Shown here: positions 11,160 through 21,753 of the stretch, piece after piece
How positions within the stretch are numbered: position 1 is the stretch's first letter
Layout of the letters: every line of letters begins with the position of its first letter
Assembly: GCA_009760855.2 (NCBI GenBank)
Contig: WPIO01000136.1
Span: forward strand, 835,001 to 899,000
Length of the DNA: 64,000 nucleotides
Source: Cristatella mucedo
Lineage: Eukaryota; Bryozoa; Phylactolaemata; Cristatellidae
Direction: 5' to 3'
The notes under the pieces: generated by a model
What the model saw: the letters and a program-made list of their open reading frames with translations, nothing else
Told to the model about the DNA's origin: nothing
Databases searched by the model: none
Made by a program: the position numbers and the translations under genes

Positions 11160-11242
11160 CTGTGTGCGTGCGTGCGTGCGTGCGTGCGTGCGTGTGTGTG
11201 TGTGTGTGTGCGTGCGTGCGTGCGTGTGTGCGTGTGTGTGTG
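11069..11242. repeat. (GT)n / (GTGC)n microsatellite
   Basis: About 174 bases of GT with interspersed GTGC and CGTG units. The Cys/Val-rich plus frames and His/Thr-rich minus frames across it are artefacts of the repeat. Confidence 0.95.
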
Positions 11243-11951
11243 TTGCTTCACCTTCTTCCCAGCTGATAGCAATAGTGCAATAGTGGACAAGGACAGTGCA
11301 ACAGTAGCACAGAGCTTAAGCAAACACCACTGGCATTACTTTTCTACACTGACCCCGAATGCTGTAACCCGGGTTACCATGATAACCTGGGTGTGCATGG
11401 ACTGTGATGAATGCCTGAATATTGGTCCAAATTATGTGCAAATAGACTAAAAATGTCGGGCTCGTCAAATTCTATTCGTCACCAGAAAGACGGCGATTTC
11501 GAAAGGATGATTTTTATTGCAAAAGTTCGCAGCTGCTGAGCAGATTCACGGCAAAGATCCAGGGCTCGATCATAAAAATTGAGCCTATTCTTTCGAGAAA
11601 TAGCTCAAGATTGATCTTTGATTTGGGACAACCGCTGGTGCCTTCTTCGGGTGCCCCACAGAGTGTATCTGCACGTCCAGACCAGCCGGGACATGTTTCC
11701 AAGAACTATATTCAAAGCGCTATATTTTTAGAGCAGCTTATCTGCAAAATAAATAATTGCGATTCTACTTTCGAAATTTGGTAACCAGGGTAACCGCCAT
11801 CGAGCTCATGGGGTGTTAGTAAGTGCATTTTATTCAGTGCTGGGTCAGACATAACGGCAGTTTTATGATGACGACAGTATTAATGATTAACAGCATTGGA
11901 AACCTCACGTTATGTAACTCAATGCATCGCGCGCCTTTTGCTTTGCTTTAG

Positions 11952-12056
11952 CCATCTCCTTCTTGAAGGAACGTGTGGTCTTTCAGTTGGCACTTACTTG
12001 TGGGAACTTCATCACTGTGCTGATCAGCCTGTCGTTAACAAACAAGTGTCAAGTCG
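11952..12056 (+). CDS. Internal exon, same helical protein
   Basis: This 105-nt exon has the acceptor CTTTGCTTTAG and the donor GTCG|GTGAGT. In the phase set by the previous exon its first base completes Val; it then encodes HLLLEGTCGLSVGTYLWELH plus HCADQPVVNKQVSS and ends with CG of an Arg codon. A second frame is also open (ISFLKERVVFQLALTC...), but the upstream exon does not support that phase. Confidence 0.6.
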
Positions 12057-12365
12057 GTGAGTTCGTCGACCTCAATTCAAGAGCAAGCATAGATATGTAC
12101 TGAAAATAAATCCCAAGCCCACTTTCTGCACTTTTATCATCAGCATACGAGTTGCTGGAGTTTTTTGGCTACAAATAGACTGAATTATTGCTATTCGAGC
12201 TCGATATAATTGGTTTTCCAATTCTTCCAACAATAGTCACATTAGTATGATTCTTGACTCTAATTTTGGAGGTGTTGTTTCAACTCATGACTTTACTATG
12301 ACCTTGGTGATTCAAATTCATATTAATTCGGCTTCTTTATATGCACCTACATTTTTTCTGTGCAG

Positions 12366-12471
12366 TAGCGAGTCGGCGGTGACCTCCGCAGGAACGAATG
12401 TTATCATGCTGAACAATCTTTTGATGTGGCTCTTTCTGCACAGCAAGAGACACTTTCAAGGCTTAGCCTAA
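12366..12471 (+). CDS. Possible terminal exon, same gene
   Basis: Acceptor CATTTTTTCTGTGCAG. The first T completes Arg with the CG left by the exon ending at 12056. The frame then gives 34 residues (SESAVTSAGTNVIMLNNLLM WLFLHSKRHFQGLA) and TAA at 12469-12471. A possible polyadenylation signal ATTAAA is at 12546-12551. This would be the C-terminus. The competing model skips this exon and joins the exon at 13313; both may exist as alternative ends. Confidence 0.45.
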
Positions 12472-12551
12472 ACACTTCAGGGCTGCGTACAGCAGTGAAA
12501 AAATGACGTGACTAGGGGGTAACCACTTTTCTTAAAGGCTCATTTATTAAA

Positions 12552-13312
12552 TCGCAATGCTTTGGTAGAAAGCTGACCTACGAAAAAGTGAGCTCCTAGC
12601 ATCCGATAAAAACTACGCTAACTGCCTTTGTTTCTCTTTCTCTGTTTCAGAATATTGAAAGTAAGAAGGAAACAATAATTGTTGGCTCCTATGAGAAACC
12701 AAATTTAGGCTTCATAAAACGTATTAACTAAGCGTGAATCGCTACTACTGCCCAACTAAGTCCATGCGAATCTGGAAAAAATGTAAACCAACTTCGTTAG
12801 TTTCAAGACTATTGATAGGCATCGTTCTGACTACATATCTTTTCGATACTATAGCCCTTTCCTACTTTTCCCATCCTTACTTACTTTTGAACTTTATACT
12901 GTGATTTTCCCATGAGCCGGTTCACAATACTGTTCCTTGATACTTTTAGTCTTGCAGTATTAGGTTGCTAGATTAATAAAAATTGATAAAGCTCCTTTGA
13001 GATACTTTGACGAGGATGACCATCAGTTGACATCAACAATGCTTTTTATATAAATTAGATAAAAAAAAAGTTAGAACAGTATTGAGCTTTGTGCTACTTT
13101 ACCAATCCAAGAACATTTTAATTTCTGATACATTGCAGTGCTTTAGGACATGGCAGGTTGTGAGTAAGTAGGTAAGCTCCACTTCTGTTAGTTTACCACT
13201 TAGTTCTTGCACTAGTTTGTGTGAGTTTAAATACAAAACTTGGTCGTTCTTCCATGAATATTAAAAAACAGCTTCTTATTGTTTTCTTTATAGTTGGTCT
13301 GCTGTTTCTGAG
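12552..13312. other. Nothing recognised
   Basis: A/T-rich unique sequence. A strong polypyrimidine tract with TTTATAG lies at 13275-13293 and could serve as an alternative acceptor for the next exon. Confidence 0.35.
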
Positions 13313-13433
13313 AAATAGAGAAGCAATGGATTTCCTTGCCAAATTACTCGATGATGAAGATATGCCACCAAGAATTCTTGGTTATGCACTAGCAGCTTGC
13401 TTGCTTGAGTTCACATGTCTCTTTCTGCTAACG
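13313..13433 (+). CDS. Alternative exon, helical protein
   Basis: With the acceptor TGCTGTTTCTGAG the leading A completes Arg after the exon ending at 12056. Forty codons follow (NREAMDFLAKLLDDEDMPPR ILGYALAACLLEFTCLFLLT) up to the donor ACG|GTAAAT, phase 0. A second possible acceptor at 13293 (TTTATAG) suits a different incoming phase. The acidic DDED stretch and helix-rich content resemble the other exons. Whether it belongs to the same gene is unresolved. Confidence 0.45.
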
Positions 13434-13523
13434 GTAAATATCACCAACTTTTAATTTCATTGGTCCATTAATTTTGTATTCCGCTCATACCCGCATCACT
13501 GGGAGTAAGCTGGAACCTTGCAT

Positions 13524-14013
13524 TACCGTATTTTTACGGGTATAAGTTGCACTTTTTCCAATTTTTTTGAAAAAATTAATCTGCGACTTATACACTGCCA
13601 GTACACTTATACACTGTCAATATTTGAAACCAGCAAGAAGAATTAGAAGAGCCAGTATCAAACATGTTCGTGAATACATGCTTGGGAAAGAATCAAAACA
13701 GAAGTCATTGTGAAGTCTTTCAAGAAGGAAGGAATTTCAAACGTGCTGGATGGAATTGAAGATGATGCAATCTATGGGGAAAGTGACGATTCAAACATTG
13801 ACAATGTTGCAGAAGACAATGAAGATGTGAGCTGATGTGATACTGATGACGAGTTTCTTGTTAACTGTGATGATTAACACTTAAATTAATACAAAATAAG
13901 CTATATTTCAGTAATGATATTTGTTTTCAATCAACTTTTTTCAAAAATTGTGTCCATAAATTTAGGATGCGACTTATACTTGGGTTCGACTTATACCCGT
14001 ACAAAATATGGTA
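13524..14013 (+). mobile_element. Pogo/Tigger-like TIR transposon relic
   Basis: The ends are inverted repeats of about 27 bp. The left end reads ACCGTATTTTTACGGGTATA and the right end, reversed, ACCATATTTTGTACGGGTAT. Both are flanked by TA, the Tc1/mariner target. Internal copies of GCGACTTATAC repeat the terminal motif. The interior keeps the end of a transposase frame (see the entry at 13707). Most of the transposase is deleted, so this is a non-autonomous derivative about 490 bp long. Confidence 0.85.
13707..13877 (+). pseudogene. Pogo-like transposase C-terminal remnant
   Basis: One frame reads IVKSFKKEGISNVLDGIEDD, then AIYGESDD and an acidic run to TGA at 13833-13835. It continues in the same frame as CDTDDEFLVNCDD and a stop. 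SFKK-GISN-LDG followed by an acidic tail is the usual end of pogo/Tigger DDE transposases. The catalytic residues and DNA-binding domain are missing. Confidence 0.8.
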
Positions 14014-14817
14014 CTGACTAAAACCTATAGCCATATAGCCAAATTTTCTCAGGGTCTGTTGGCATGTCTTGCCGTTGCATTTTTCTGGTATGTAATTTCG
14101 TCATTGTTCAAACCCTTAGAATGGCAACTTAAAAAATTTCCAGTATCATAGCAGTCGATCTCATCGGCCCTAATAGTAATGCTAGTAATTCGTGATTATT
14201 TTTAGTTTATCCAATATCTTTCATTCTTGGCCCTAGCTGCCATTGCATTTTTTGTAACGAACTGCCTAACAAGCACCACTTGCTTACCTGATAGCATCGC
14301 TGCAACTTAACGGACCCAAATTTCATTTTTGTATCGAAAGTGGTGTGGCCACATGCATCCAATGTGCTTGATTTTGAGTCTTGTTGCCTTTCTTAACTGC
14401 TTCTGCTGGGACCCACACATCTACCTTGCCTACTAATTAATGCTCAATGGTATGTGCATATGGAATTGCCAGTGGCCTTGCATGCTTGTGACAAATTACC
14501 TTTACGTTTTAGACAGATAGCTTTGTCAATTTTGTATGTGAGTAATTTAGCTTCTGTAAGTACTGTGACACTTAGCAGGTGGTTAAGACGGCCATAGCTC
14601 AGATAAACTACCTCAGATGAACTATTAAGTTTCCAACATCAGCTAGCTGTATGCAGTCTGGTTATTTATTAGGGCGCTGTAAGTATTAGTGGCATAGTTG
14701 CTCTAAATATTTATTTTAAGCTATGTTTAATATCTTTTAATCAGGGACAGTTTTAGTTAGACAATTCAAATTTGCTAAATCGGCAAGCAAGCAAGCCCCT
14801 GTGCCTTTATTTAAAGT
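14014..14817. other. Nothing recognised
   Basis: No exon could be supported. A 35-nt candidate at 14054-14088 is listed under rejected items. Confidence 0.35.
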
Positions 14818-14998
14818 AAATAAATAAATCCTAGCTGATTAAGCAGCCTCTTTTTGTATAGCAACAGAAGAGCCTTTACGGCTATCACCACCGCTTGCAG
14901 TGGCGATAAAGGATCGCCCACCGCAGGAATCAAACCCACGACCTCGGGACCGAGGTCGCGAAAGCAACCGCCTTACCTAGTGTGCCATCACGGCTCAC
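14818..14998 (-). mobile_element. SINE family B copy
   Basis: A near-complete, well-preserved minus-strand copy: head GAGCCGTGATGGCACACTAGG, the CGACCTCGGTCCCGAGGTCG palindrome, a GGGTTTGATTCC B-box, CACTGCAAGCGGTGGTGATA, the GCTATACAAAAAGAGGCTGC end and a short ATTTATTTATTTA tail. Confidence 0.9.
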
Positions 14999-15849
14999 CA
15001 AGTAGAAAGACCTTCACTCATAACATTGCCTTGCATCAACATACATCTGGAATAGATGCCTAAAAGTTTTTTTTTTATGTTTGCTTTGCTTGACATGAAA
15101 CACTACAGGTTGCCTGGTGGGTAGAGCCCTAATGAGGTTGCTCATCATTAGCTGACGTAGGATGATGGTCGGGAGTATCAGCCTGCATGTGTAGATCAAT
15201 ATCACCAAGTTACTGCTCACCACCAGATGTCGCTTTCTGAGTTTTGTGCATCGTATCATAACGTAAAGGGCCGATGGCTAAGTAATTTAGTTCCCTTCAG
15301 AAATTCATGAAAAGTAAATTTGCATAATTTGTCACACTAATAACAAAGAAATTGTGCCCCTCGATTGCCCTATGCCGGATGTCTTATGCTTTTCCCTGAC
15401 TAAAAAGAAGTGATTCTTGAGAGCCACCTCGAATTCTTGCACACCATCATGCCTCTCCAGTGGCTGTCAAAGTTTGATAGTGCTTTAGATTTTCAATTCC
15501 TTGCTTTTTGAGCGGTTACTAAAGATTTCTTAGATATTGCTCGTGTGGCCCTACTGTGGTGCTATTTAACAGGGATGACATCACTGAATGACATTGCCCT
15601 CAGAGGACATGCAACCCTAAATATCTATAAGCATCGCTACAGCCTAAAGAGCTTATATATAATGTAAATTTTCTTGAAACTATAATTAATTAGCGTTGGT
15701 TTTCTAGAAAATATTTTATATTCTCTTAAAGCAAAAAATAACTTAGTGTGGAATCAGACTCTGCTTCTAGGCACTGACGGAGCAAAGACCAGGAGAGATT
15801 CCTCAGCCGCCCAACAAAACTGTACAGAAAACCAACTTAATAGTTATTG
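14999..15849. other. Nothing recognised
   Basis: Unique sequence with no supported exon. Confidence 0.35.
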
Positions 15850-16205
15850 AAAAAATCAATTTAGACTCAGAAACTAGAATGCTTAATACTTAAAATCGGC
15901 TCTGCCAGCAAATCTCCTGTTGCAGCTGCACGGAATCTGTGTCCCATTCCAAGGTGACCTTCTCATGACCACATCACCTCCACGGTCAAGTCTGCCTACT
16001 TTCAGTTACATAACATTTCTAAAATTTGGGCCTGCTTAGACAGGGATACTACATCTAAATTGATTCATGCATTTGTGACATCCCGTCTCGACTTCCTTCC
16101 CCAAGTCACTGCTTACTGGTCTACTGGTCTGTGTAATGGGCGCTTACAGCTGGTGCAAAACTCTGCAACTAGTCTTGTGTGTCATGAGCGTGTAGTTACC
16201 ACATC
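15850..16205 (+). mobile_element. L2-like LINE fragment
   Basis: Carries the family blocks AAAATCGGCTCTGCCAGCA and CATTTGTGACATCCCGTCTC but is full of stops. It breaks off at about 16205, where a second fragment of the same family restarts at an earlier point (CTAGACGACCGCATCAGCTC). The two are therefore separate insertions or a tandem duplication. Confidence 0.8.
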
Positions 16206-16207
16206 AC

Positions 16208-17018
16208 ATCACTAGACGACCGCATCAGCTCCACAATCAAGTCTGCCTAATTTCAGCCACATAACATTGCTCAAATTCGGGCTTGTTTAGATGAGGATAC
16301 CACGTCTAAGTTGGTCCATGCATTTGTGACATCCCGTCTCGACTTCTGCAATTCACTGCTTGCTGGCCTACCGGCATGTGCAATCAGGCGATTACAACTG
16401 GTGCAAAACTCTGCAGCTAGGCTTGTCTGTCGTGAGCTTCACAGTTACCACATTACTCCACTTCTTGCCCACCTGCACTGGCTACCAGTCAAGCAACGGA
16501 TCGACTTCAAGGTTTTGTCACTCACTTTTAGGTCACTTCCTTCTTTGGCTCCAGCCTATCTCTCAGATATACTCCCCCACCAGGCCAAGCATCGTACCAC
16601 CCGCTTTTCGGAATCCAACAGTCTACAAATACTCTCGTACAAACCTCAAATCCTTTGGAGACCGTGCATTTAGTTCGTATGCTCCCAAAGCCTGGAACTC
16701 TCCCTCCCGACCTGCGTGAGAACATCCCCTGACCTGACCACATTTAAAAAGAACCTAAAAACACCTATTTAGGCCAGCATTAAGTGGGTCCCTGTGATTC
16801 GTCCTTCATGTGCTTATGCGTGCTGACACTGTGCATGCTGCCACTAACCACATTTGCATGCTGACCCTGTGCATGTCACCCCTAACCATGTTATTCATGT
16901 TGTTTATCAAGCATGATATTACTCACCATTCAATCGCGTTTCCCTTTGCAGCAAATGTAAAGCGCCTAGATAGAGAGTGTGTTCTCTGAGAGCGCTTTGT
17001 CGAGTGCATTATTATTAT
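16208..17018 (+). mobile_element. L2-like LINE, RT C-terminus and 3' UTR
   Basis: The frame 16311-16673 encodes [20 protein letters not shown] through [19 protein letters not shown], then shifts near 16630 and 16695. The 3' UTR, stem-loop and (ATT)n tail end at about 17018. Confidence 0.88.
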
Positions 17019-17027
17019 TAACAATAT

Positions 17028-17198
17028 TACTTGGCACACTGGGTAAGGCGTTTGCTTTCGCGACCTCGGTCCCGAGGTCGTGGGTTCGATTCCTGCGGTG
17101 GGCGATCCTTTAATGCCACTGCAAGCGGTGGTGATAGCCGTAAAGGCTCTTCTGTCGCTATACAAAAAGAGGATGTTTAATCAGCTAGTATTAATTAA
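17028..17198 (+). mobile_element. SINE family B copy
   Basis: The best plus-strand family B copy. ACTTGGCACACTGGGTAAGG gives an A-box-like head, and GTGGGTTCGATTCCTGC is a perfect RNA polymerase III B-box. The unit ends GCTATACAAAAAGAGGATG, TTTAATCAGCTAG and an ATTA tail. It follows directly on a LINE tail. Confidence 0.92.
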
Positions 17199-17204
17199 TT
17201 AATT

Positions 17205-17890
17205 ACTTCTCCCTGACCATCCAATCAAGCTTCGTATCGACTTTAAGGTTTTGTTGCTCACTTTTAGGTCCCTTGATTCTCTAGCTCCAGCCTATTGGAA
17301 ATACTTTCTCATCAGGCTTCTCGTCATACCACCAGATCTTCGGACTCATCATCTGGTTGTACTTCTAGCCTACCACGAATCCTGTAGAGACCGTGCCTTT
17401 AGTTTGCATGCTCCCAAAGCTGGAAACTCACTCCAAACTGACGCCATGACATTCCCTGACTTGACAGCATTAAAAACGAAGCTAAACCGAATCTGTTTGT
17501 CACAGCATTTGGTTAGTCGTTGTGGTTGTTCCTTTGTGTGCATTTGCACTGTGTATGCTGCCACTAACCATATTTGCATGTTGACACAGTTTATGTCACT
17601 CTAGCTATGTTATTCGGGTTGACAGATCGATGTTACTTACCTTCAACCTTCTGATCATGCTCTAGCTGTTAAGGTGCTCGCCCCGACCAAGGTCTGACTG
17701 AGGTCGTGGGCTCGAGCCCCGAGGCATATGTGAAGCGCCTGAATAGAGAATAAGTTTTCTTGGGGCGCTATATAAATGAATGATGAATATATATTATATA
17801 TGCTTCCCTTGCAGAAAGTGTGAAGTGCCAAGAAAGAGATTGAATTACCTGAGGTCGCTAATACAAATTTATTATTAGTACTCATACTTA
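17205..17890 (+). mobile_element. L2-like LINE 3' end with nested SINE
   Basis: A decayed RT C-terminus and 3' UTR. The 3' UTR is interrupted at about 17660 by a SINE family A copy and resumes at about 17797 with GCTTCCCTTGCAGAAAG, ending in the stem-loop and a TTATTATTAG tail. Confidence 0.8.
17667..17795 (+). mobile_element. SINE family A copy nested in LINE
   Basis: A 5'-truncated family A copy, from GTTAAGGTGCTCGCCCCGAC through GGGCTCGAGCCCCGAGGCAT to GGGGCGCTATATAAATGAAT and an A/T tail. The LINE 3' UTR continues on both sides, so the SINE inserted later. The target duplication is at most a few bases. Confidence 0.85.
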
Positions 17891-18839
17891 TACTTTCCAT
17901 TTAGAGAACCTGAATCTGTGCACAGAGTTTTCCTATCGTATTAGGATTGCATAAATGCATCTATAAAATCGAAGTCTCTCGCTACAAACACTTAGAAGCT
18001 TCAAGCCGAAGGAATGAGTCTGAGAAAGACTCTTAACCTTGAAAAAAGATGCATTACCTTTTAACCGAGAAAAAAGATGCATTTCCTATTTTAGTAAATT
18101 TAAAAGTTCCACTCACTATAGCAAGTCACCTGAAAGCCTTCATAGAGTTAGTCCTCTATAAAAAAAAAAATAAACTGATTTGTACGAGGAGGATTTGTAC
18201 TTTGGAGAGCCGACAGCTGCCTGCAGAAGGCATGCCACTCGGTGGCTCTCTTTAGACTAGTCTGAAAAATGCTGCTTGTTAGGCACCCTTAAAAATGTGA
18301 CGGTTCCGTTTGAAAAAATAATACCCCTGTCTGACAACCAACCCTGAACGTGCATTCGGAATGACCACTGGTCTAGATTGTACAGCCCATCTAAATAAAA
18401 TGACTGATCCTCTCGGATTAGTGAATGGAATTTGCACGCCGAAGAAGCCGCCTGACAAGCCTTTTATGACTGCTAGCTAACCTTGTAGTCGTTGAAGCAG
18501 CTTGGCCTCATCCACTTCAGCCAGACACGTGTGGAGGTCTTTAGCTGTCCAACCTCAGTAAACCCTTGTGGTGATGCAAAGCTTATATTTCTGTATTACC
18601 GGTCGCAACGCTTGCACCAAAGTAGATCTGTGCAGTCAGTCGTGCATATCCATATGAATATACATTTCCCTTAATAAGTTCTTGCTCATCATAAGCTAGC
18701 CATGGTGGGTTTTTAAGGCCATTGCTTTGTCTGTTCGTGTGCCCATCGTATTAAATAAATCGAATTACACGTTGTGCATGCAGTTGCACGATACCTTATT
18801 CAGCAACTTAACCTGTCACGTAAGACCTTGTCCCTCTAG
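17891..18839. other. Nothing recognised
   Basis: Unique sequence; presumed intron upstream of the exon at 18840. Confidence 0.35.
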
Positions 18840-18936
18840 ATTTCATACGGCGGATGCAGACCTCACTGTCTCTAACCTTGTCGACTGCTTGCAAAAGCTT
18901 GTCAAGGACTGCATGAAAGCATTAACTACATTCTGG
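18840..18936 (+). CDS. Internal exon, unidentified helical protein
   Basis: This 97-nt exon has a strong acceptor (CCTTGTCCCTCTAG) and the donor TGG|GTGAGC. Only one frame is free of stops: after one leading base it reads FHTADADLTVSNLVDCLQKL VKDCMKALTTFW and ends in phase 0. It joins the exon at 19843 in frame. It may belong to the gene with exons at 1978-13433, but a linking exon with the right phase was not found. Confidence 0.55.
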
Positions 18937-19304
18937 GTGAGCTTAGCTGGGTAGTTATGCACCTGTAGCAACGCCGAGACAGCTTCGAGGTTAACTTTTT
19001 AGCGAAGCCTCTTGCTCCTAACCATCAGTTAACATCAGCACCTAAGTTCGAGAACAGAGTGACTTTAACAATTCAAGTTGGCACTTAAAAGAGAGGTAGG
19101 ATTCATTCACCTTAGCTTAGGTCCTTTATGATTAAAACTTAAGTCCAGTGGAAAGATGCTCGTGCAAGAAATACTTCGCACAGCAAGATGAACCCTCTGA
19201 GGTGAGGTACAGTCAGATTAACTCTTTGAGTATATAGGTATAAGGTATGGGTATACCCTTAAGGTATAGTCATGCACTTGTGTGTGCCTTCAGTCGCTAG
19301 CACC

Positions 19305-19700
19305 AACTTACCTATTAGAACTATTCCCAATCAGGCTGAGCAGCGTACCACCCGATCTTCTTACTCAAGTCGTCTAGCTGTACCTTAAATCAACCTCAAA
19401 TCCTTTGGAGACCGTGCCTTTAGTTCGTATGCTCCAAAACCTGAAACTCACTCCCGACTGTTGTCACGATATCTCCTGACTTGACCGAATTTTAAAAAAT
19501 GCTAAAACCCATCTTTTCTAAAAGCATTTTCTGGGTCCTTATGAATTGTCTTTGTGTGCTTATTCGCGCAGACACTGTGCATGTTATTTCTAATCAGATG
19601 GTGATGCTTCGTGTACAGCACATTTAAAGTGTTTAGAAAGAGATTAAGCTCTCGGTATGCAACTGTGTTATCATATTCTTGTTATTATTATTACTTTCAA
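19305..19700 (+). mobile_element. L2-like LINE 3' end, decayed
   Basis: Matches the family from GCACCAACTTACCTATTAGA through CAAATCCTTTGGAGACCGTG to a degenerate stem-loop and ATTATTATTA. It lies in the intron between the exons at 18840 and 19843. Confidence 0.75.
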
Positions 19701-19842
19701 GATCCATTCCAAAGTTGTTGTTTCCTGTTGTTCACATAGCCTTAGTTGCTCCTATGACATCGCATGCTCTCATGCTGTGTAAATAGCTATGTTTTTACCG
19801 GCTGTCACTCGTAAGATTTCGTTTGTTATCATTTATTTGAAG

Positions 19843-20094
19843 CCTGAGTATCAAGTGAATGCTGATGGAGAGAACGCTATGGACCTGCTAAGAGCTGATT
19901 CCTTTCCTGAATGTTTTTCTGGGCTCGTATTTTGGACGGCCTACTTTGCTGCAGCATCAAAGGGACATCAGACTTTTATCCATCTCAAGAAGACCCAGGT
20001 TGGATCTACAAGTGGAAGTCGTCTGTTAGACATGGTACTCGGAGACAAGGAAGTTAGGACTATGCTTATCCATTTACAACAGCACTTGGTGAAG
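19843..20094 (+). CDS. Internal exon, unidentified helical protein
   Basis: A 252-nt exon (84 codons, phase 0 at both ends) with the acceptor TTTATTTGAAG and the donor AAG|GTAAAG. It encodes PEYQVNADGENAMDLLRADS, FPECFSGLVFWTAYFAAASK and a section with LLDMVLGDKEVRTMLIHLQQ. No stop and protein-like composition. I saw weak resemblance to large helical repeat proteins but cannot assign a family. Confidence 0.6.
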
Positions 20095-20389
20095 GTAAAG
20101 AGCATTTGATGCAAGGCCTAAGCTCTGCAATGACTAGTAAATCTCTAGTATATCGTCTCATTTTAGTTGGACGTGCGTAGGAGTGTGCTCTCAACAGCCG
20201 AATGATTTCTGTTATTCAGCAAGCCTGAAAATGGCCCTATGTAATGCAACGGCTTCGATTATCTAGTGGTCAGCAAGCGAGCTGTTTAAGCATAGTTGCC
20301 CGTGGTAATTAGCAGGTTATACTTCTTCAATATCAATCAACAGAGCTAAGCTTTTAAAGAATGTGCTAGCAGCCACATTTATGTATCGG

Positions 20390-20510
20390 CATGACCGCCT
20401 TTGCTGCTATCACCACCTTTTTCGAAGATCAATAAAGGATTGACTATAGCAGGTCTAAAATCAAAGACCTAGGTCGTGAAGGGGGGGCACCTTACCCCTG
20501 GGTTAAGACT
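20390..20510 (-). mobile_element. SINE family B-like fragment
   Basis: A diverged minus-strand fragment with GTCTTAACCCAGGGGTAAGG, CACGACCTAGGTCTTTGATT and GGTGGTGATAGCAGC. It lacks the 3' end. Confidence 0.5.
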
Positions 20511-21336
20511 TAGTAATGATGATGCCCATCCTAAGAAGCCAACCACGATAGTAGCACTTTTAATATCGATATCTATGTAGTAGTATGTGAAAGTTGGTGA
20601 ATGAAAAACTAAATCGCTAACGGCTGATGGCCCACAGTCACTGTATGTAGGTTATTTAAGTCGTACCTCTGAATTTTCAAATCAATGATTGTGTTTATCG
20701 AGAGAGAAACTTATGTCAGATTAGTGGGAATTCAATTTGGCTTATTGCAGATGACAGAAATCAACAGAGTAACACCAGGCAGAGTTACTCTGACTAATTT
20801 AAAGCCCGGATGATCATGTGAATGATTTCTGCTGCAGAGAGCAGAGCAGATGCATCTCTGTGAATGCAGAGTAGGAGCTGGAGGCCAGACTTGGCTCTGG
20901 TACCATGCTGCCTCTGGAGGTCATTGCTGGCAGGAACGATGGTGGCATAGTTCCGTTTGCTGATACACTTGAGTAAGAAGCGATCAGCAGCCCCCCACCC
21001 AATAGTGGCTTGGAAAAGGCAAATCAAGCACACCATAGAACTAAAATGTAGGCTCAGACCGTGTGGGCTATGGAATGCACGCACCTGTGCAGGCATGCAT
21101 GCCTCACTGTAGGCCAACCATATATCAACCGTGAAAAACGCTAAAAATGACAACAGTCATTTTGTTCACGGCTTTGGTAGGGGCTCTTCCATTGCTGGTG
21201 CTAAAACAAATCAAGCTCTACCTGTGTCATGCAAAAGATATCAGACACTATTACTAAATGGTGGACTAAGCGTCATTTATGCTTCTGGCAGTTCCCAGTT
21301 CTGCATAGGTCAGGCTAGCTCATTGACAAGCATCTG
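20511..21336. other. Nothing firmly recognised
   Basis: Open frames on both strands (minus 20794-21153, plus 21131-21337) have no splice support or known motif. Confidence 0.35.
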
Positions 21337-21474
21337 ATTTGGCCCAGTGGTTAAGGTGCTTGCCCCGACCAAGGCCTGGCCCAGGTCGTGGCCTCGAGCC
21401 CCGAGGCATATGTGAAGCGGCTGAGTAGAGATTAAGTTCTCTTAGGGGCGCTGTATAAATGAACTGTATTATAT
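21337..21474 (+). mobile_element. SINE family A copy
   Basis: GATTTGGCCCAGTGGTTAAG, the GGCCTCGAGCCCCGAGGCAT region, and the stem-loop ending GGGGCGCTGTATAAATGAAC with a TATTATA tail. Confidence 0.85.
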
Positions 21475-21686
21475 CTTGCTTGGCTTCCCAAGGTGCAAGC
21501 CATAACAGATTTGCTTGTAAAATCAATGTCTAGTAAGAAATGAAAGACTATAAAACTACGGAGTGATGACCTATTGTCATCGTATACAGGTTCTTTGAAC
21601 CATGCCACTGCCGCCTCTTAAGATCCCTAACAAGACTGTCGGAAAACTAATAAAGTGATTAACACTGCTCAATTTTTATAAATATC

Positions 21687-21687
<1 letters not shown>

Positions 21688-21751
<64 letters not shown>
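21688..21751. repeat. (TA)n microsatellite
   Basis: About 32 TA units with no interruption. Confidence 0.95.

Positions 21752-21753
<2 letters not shown>

Noticed and set aside
14054-14088. 35-nt exon candidate linking 13433 to 18840
   Set aside because: It has AG and GTATGT borders, but joining it to the exon at 18840 creates TGA at the junction.
17028-17110. tRNA genes
   Set aside because: Heads of SINE families A and B look tRNA-like and carry B-boxes, but they are followed by a SINE body and do not form a full cloverleaf.
20794-21153. 119-codon minus-strand frame
   Set aside because: No recognisable motif, and a second overlapping frame is open as well.
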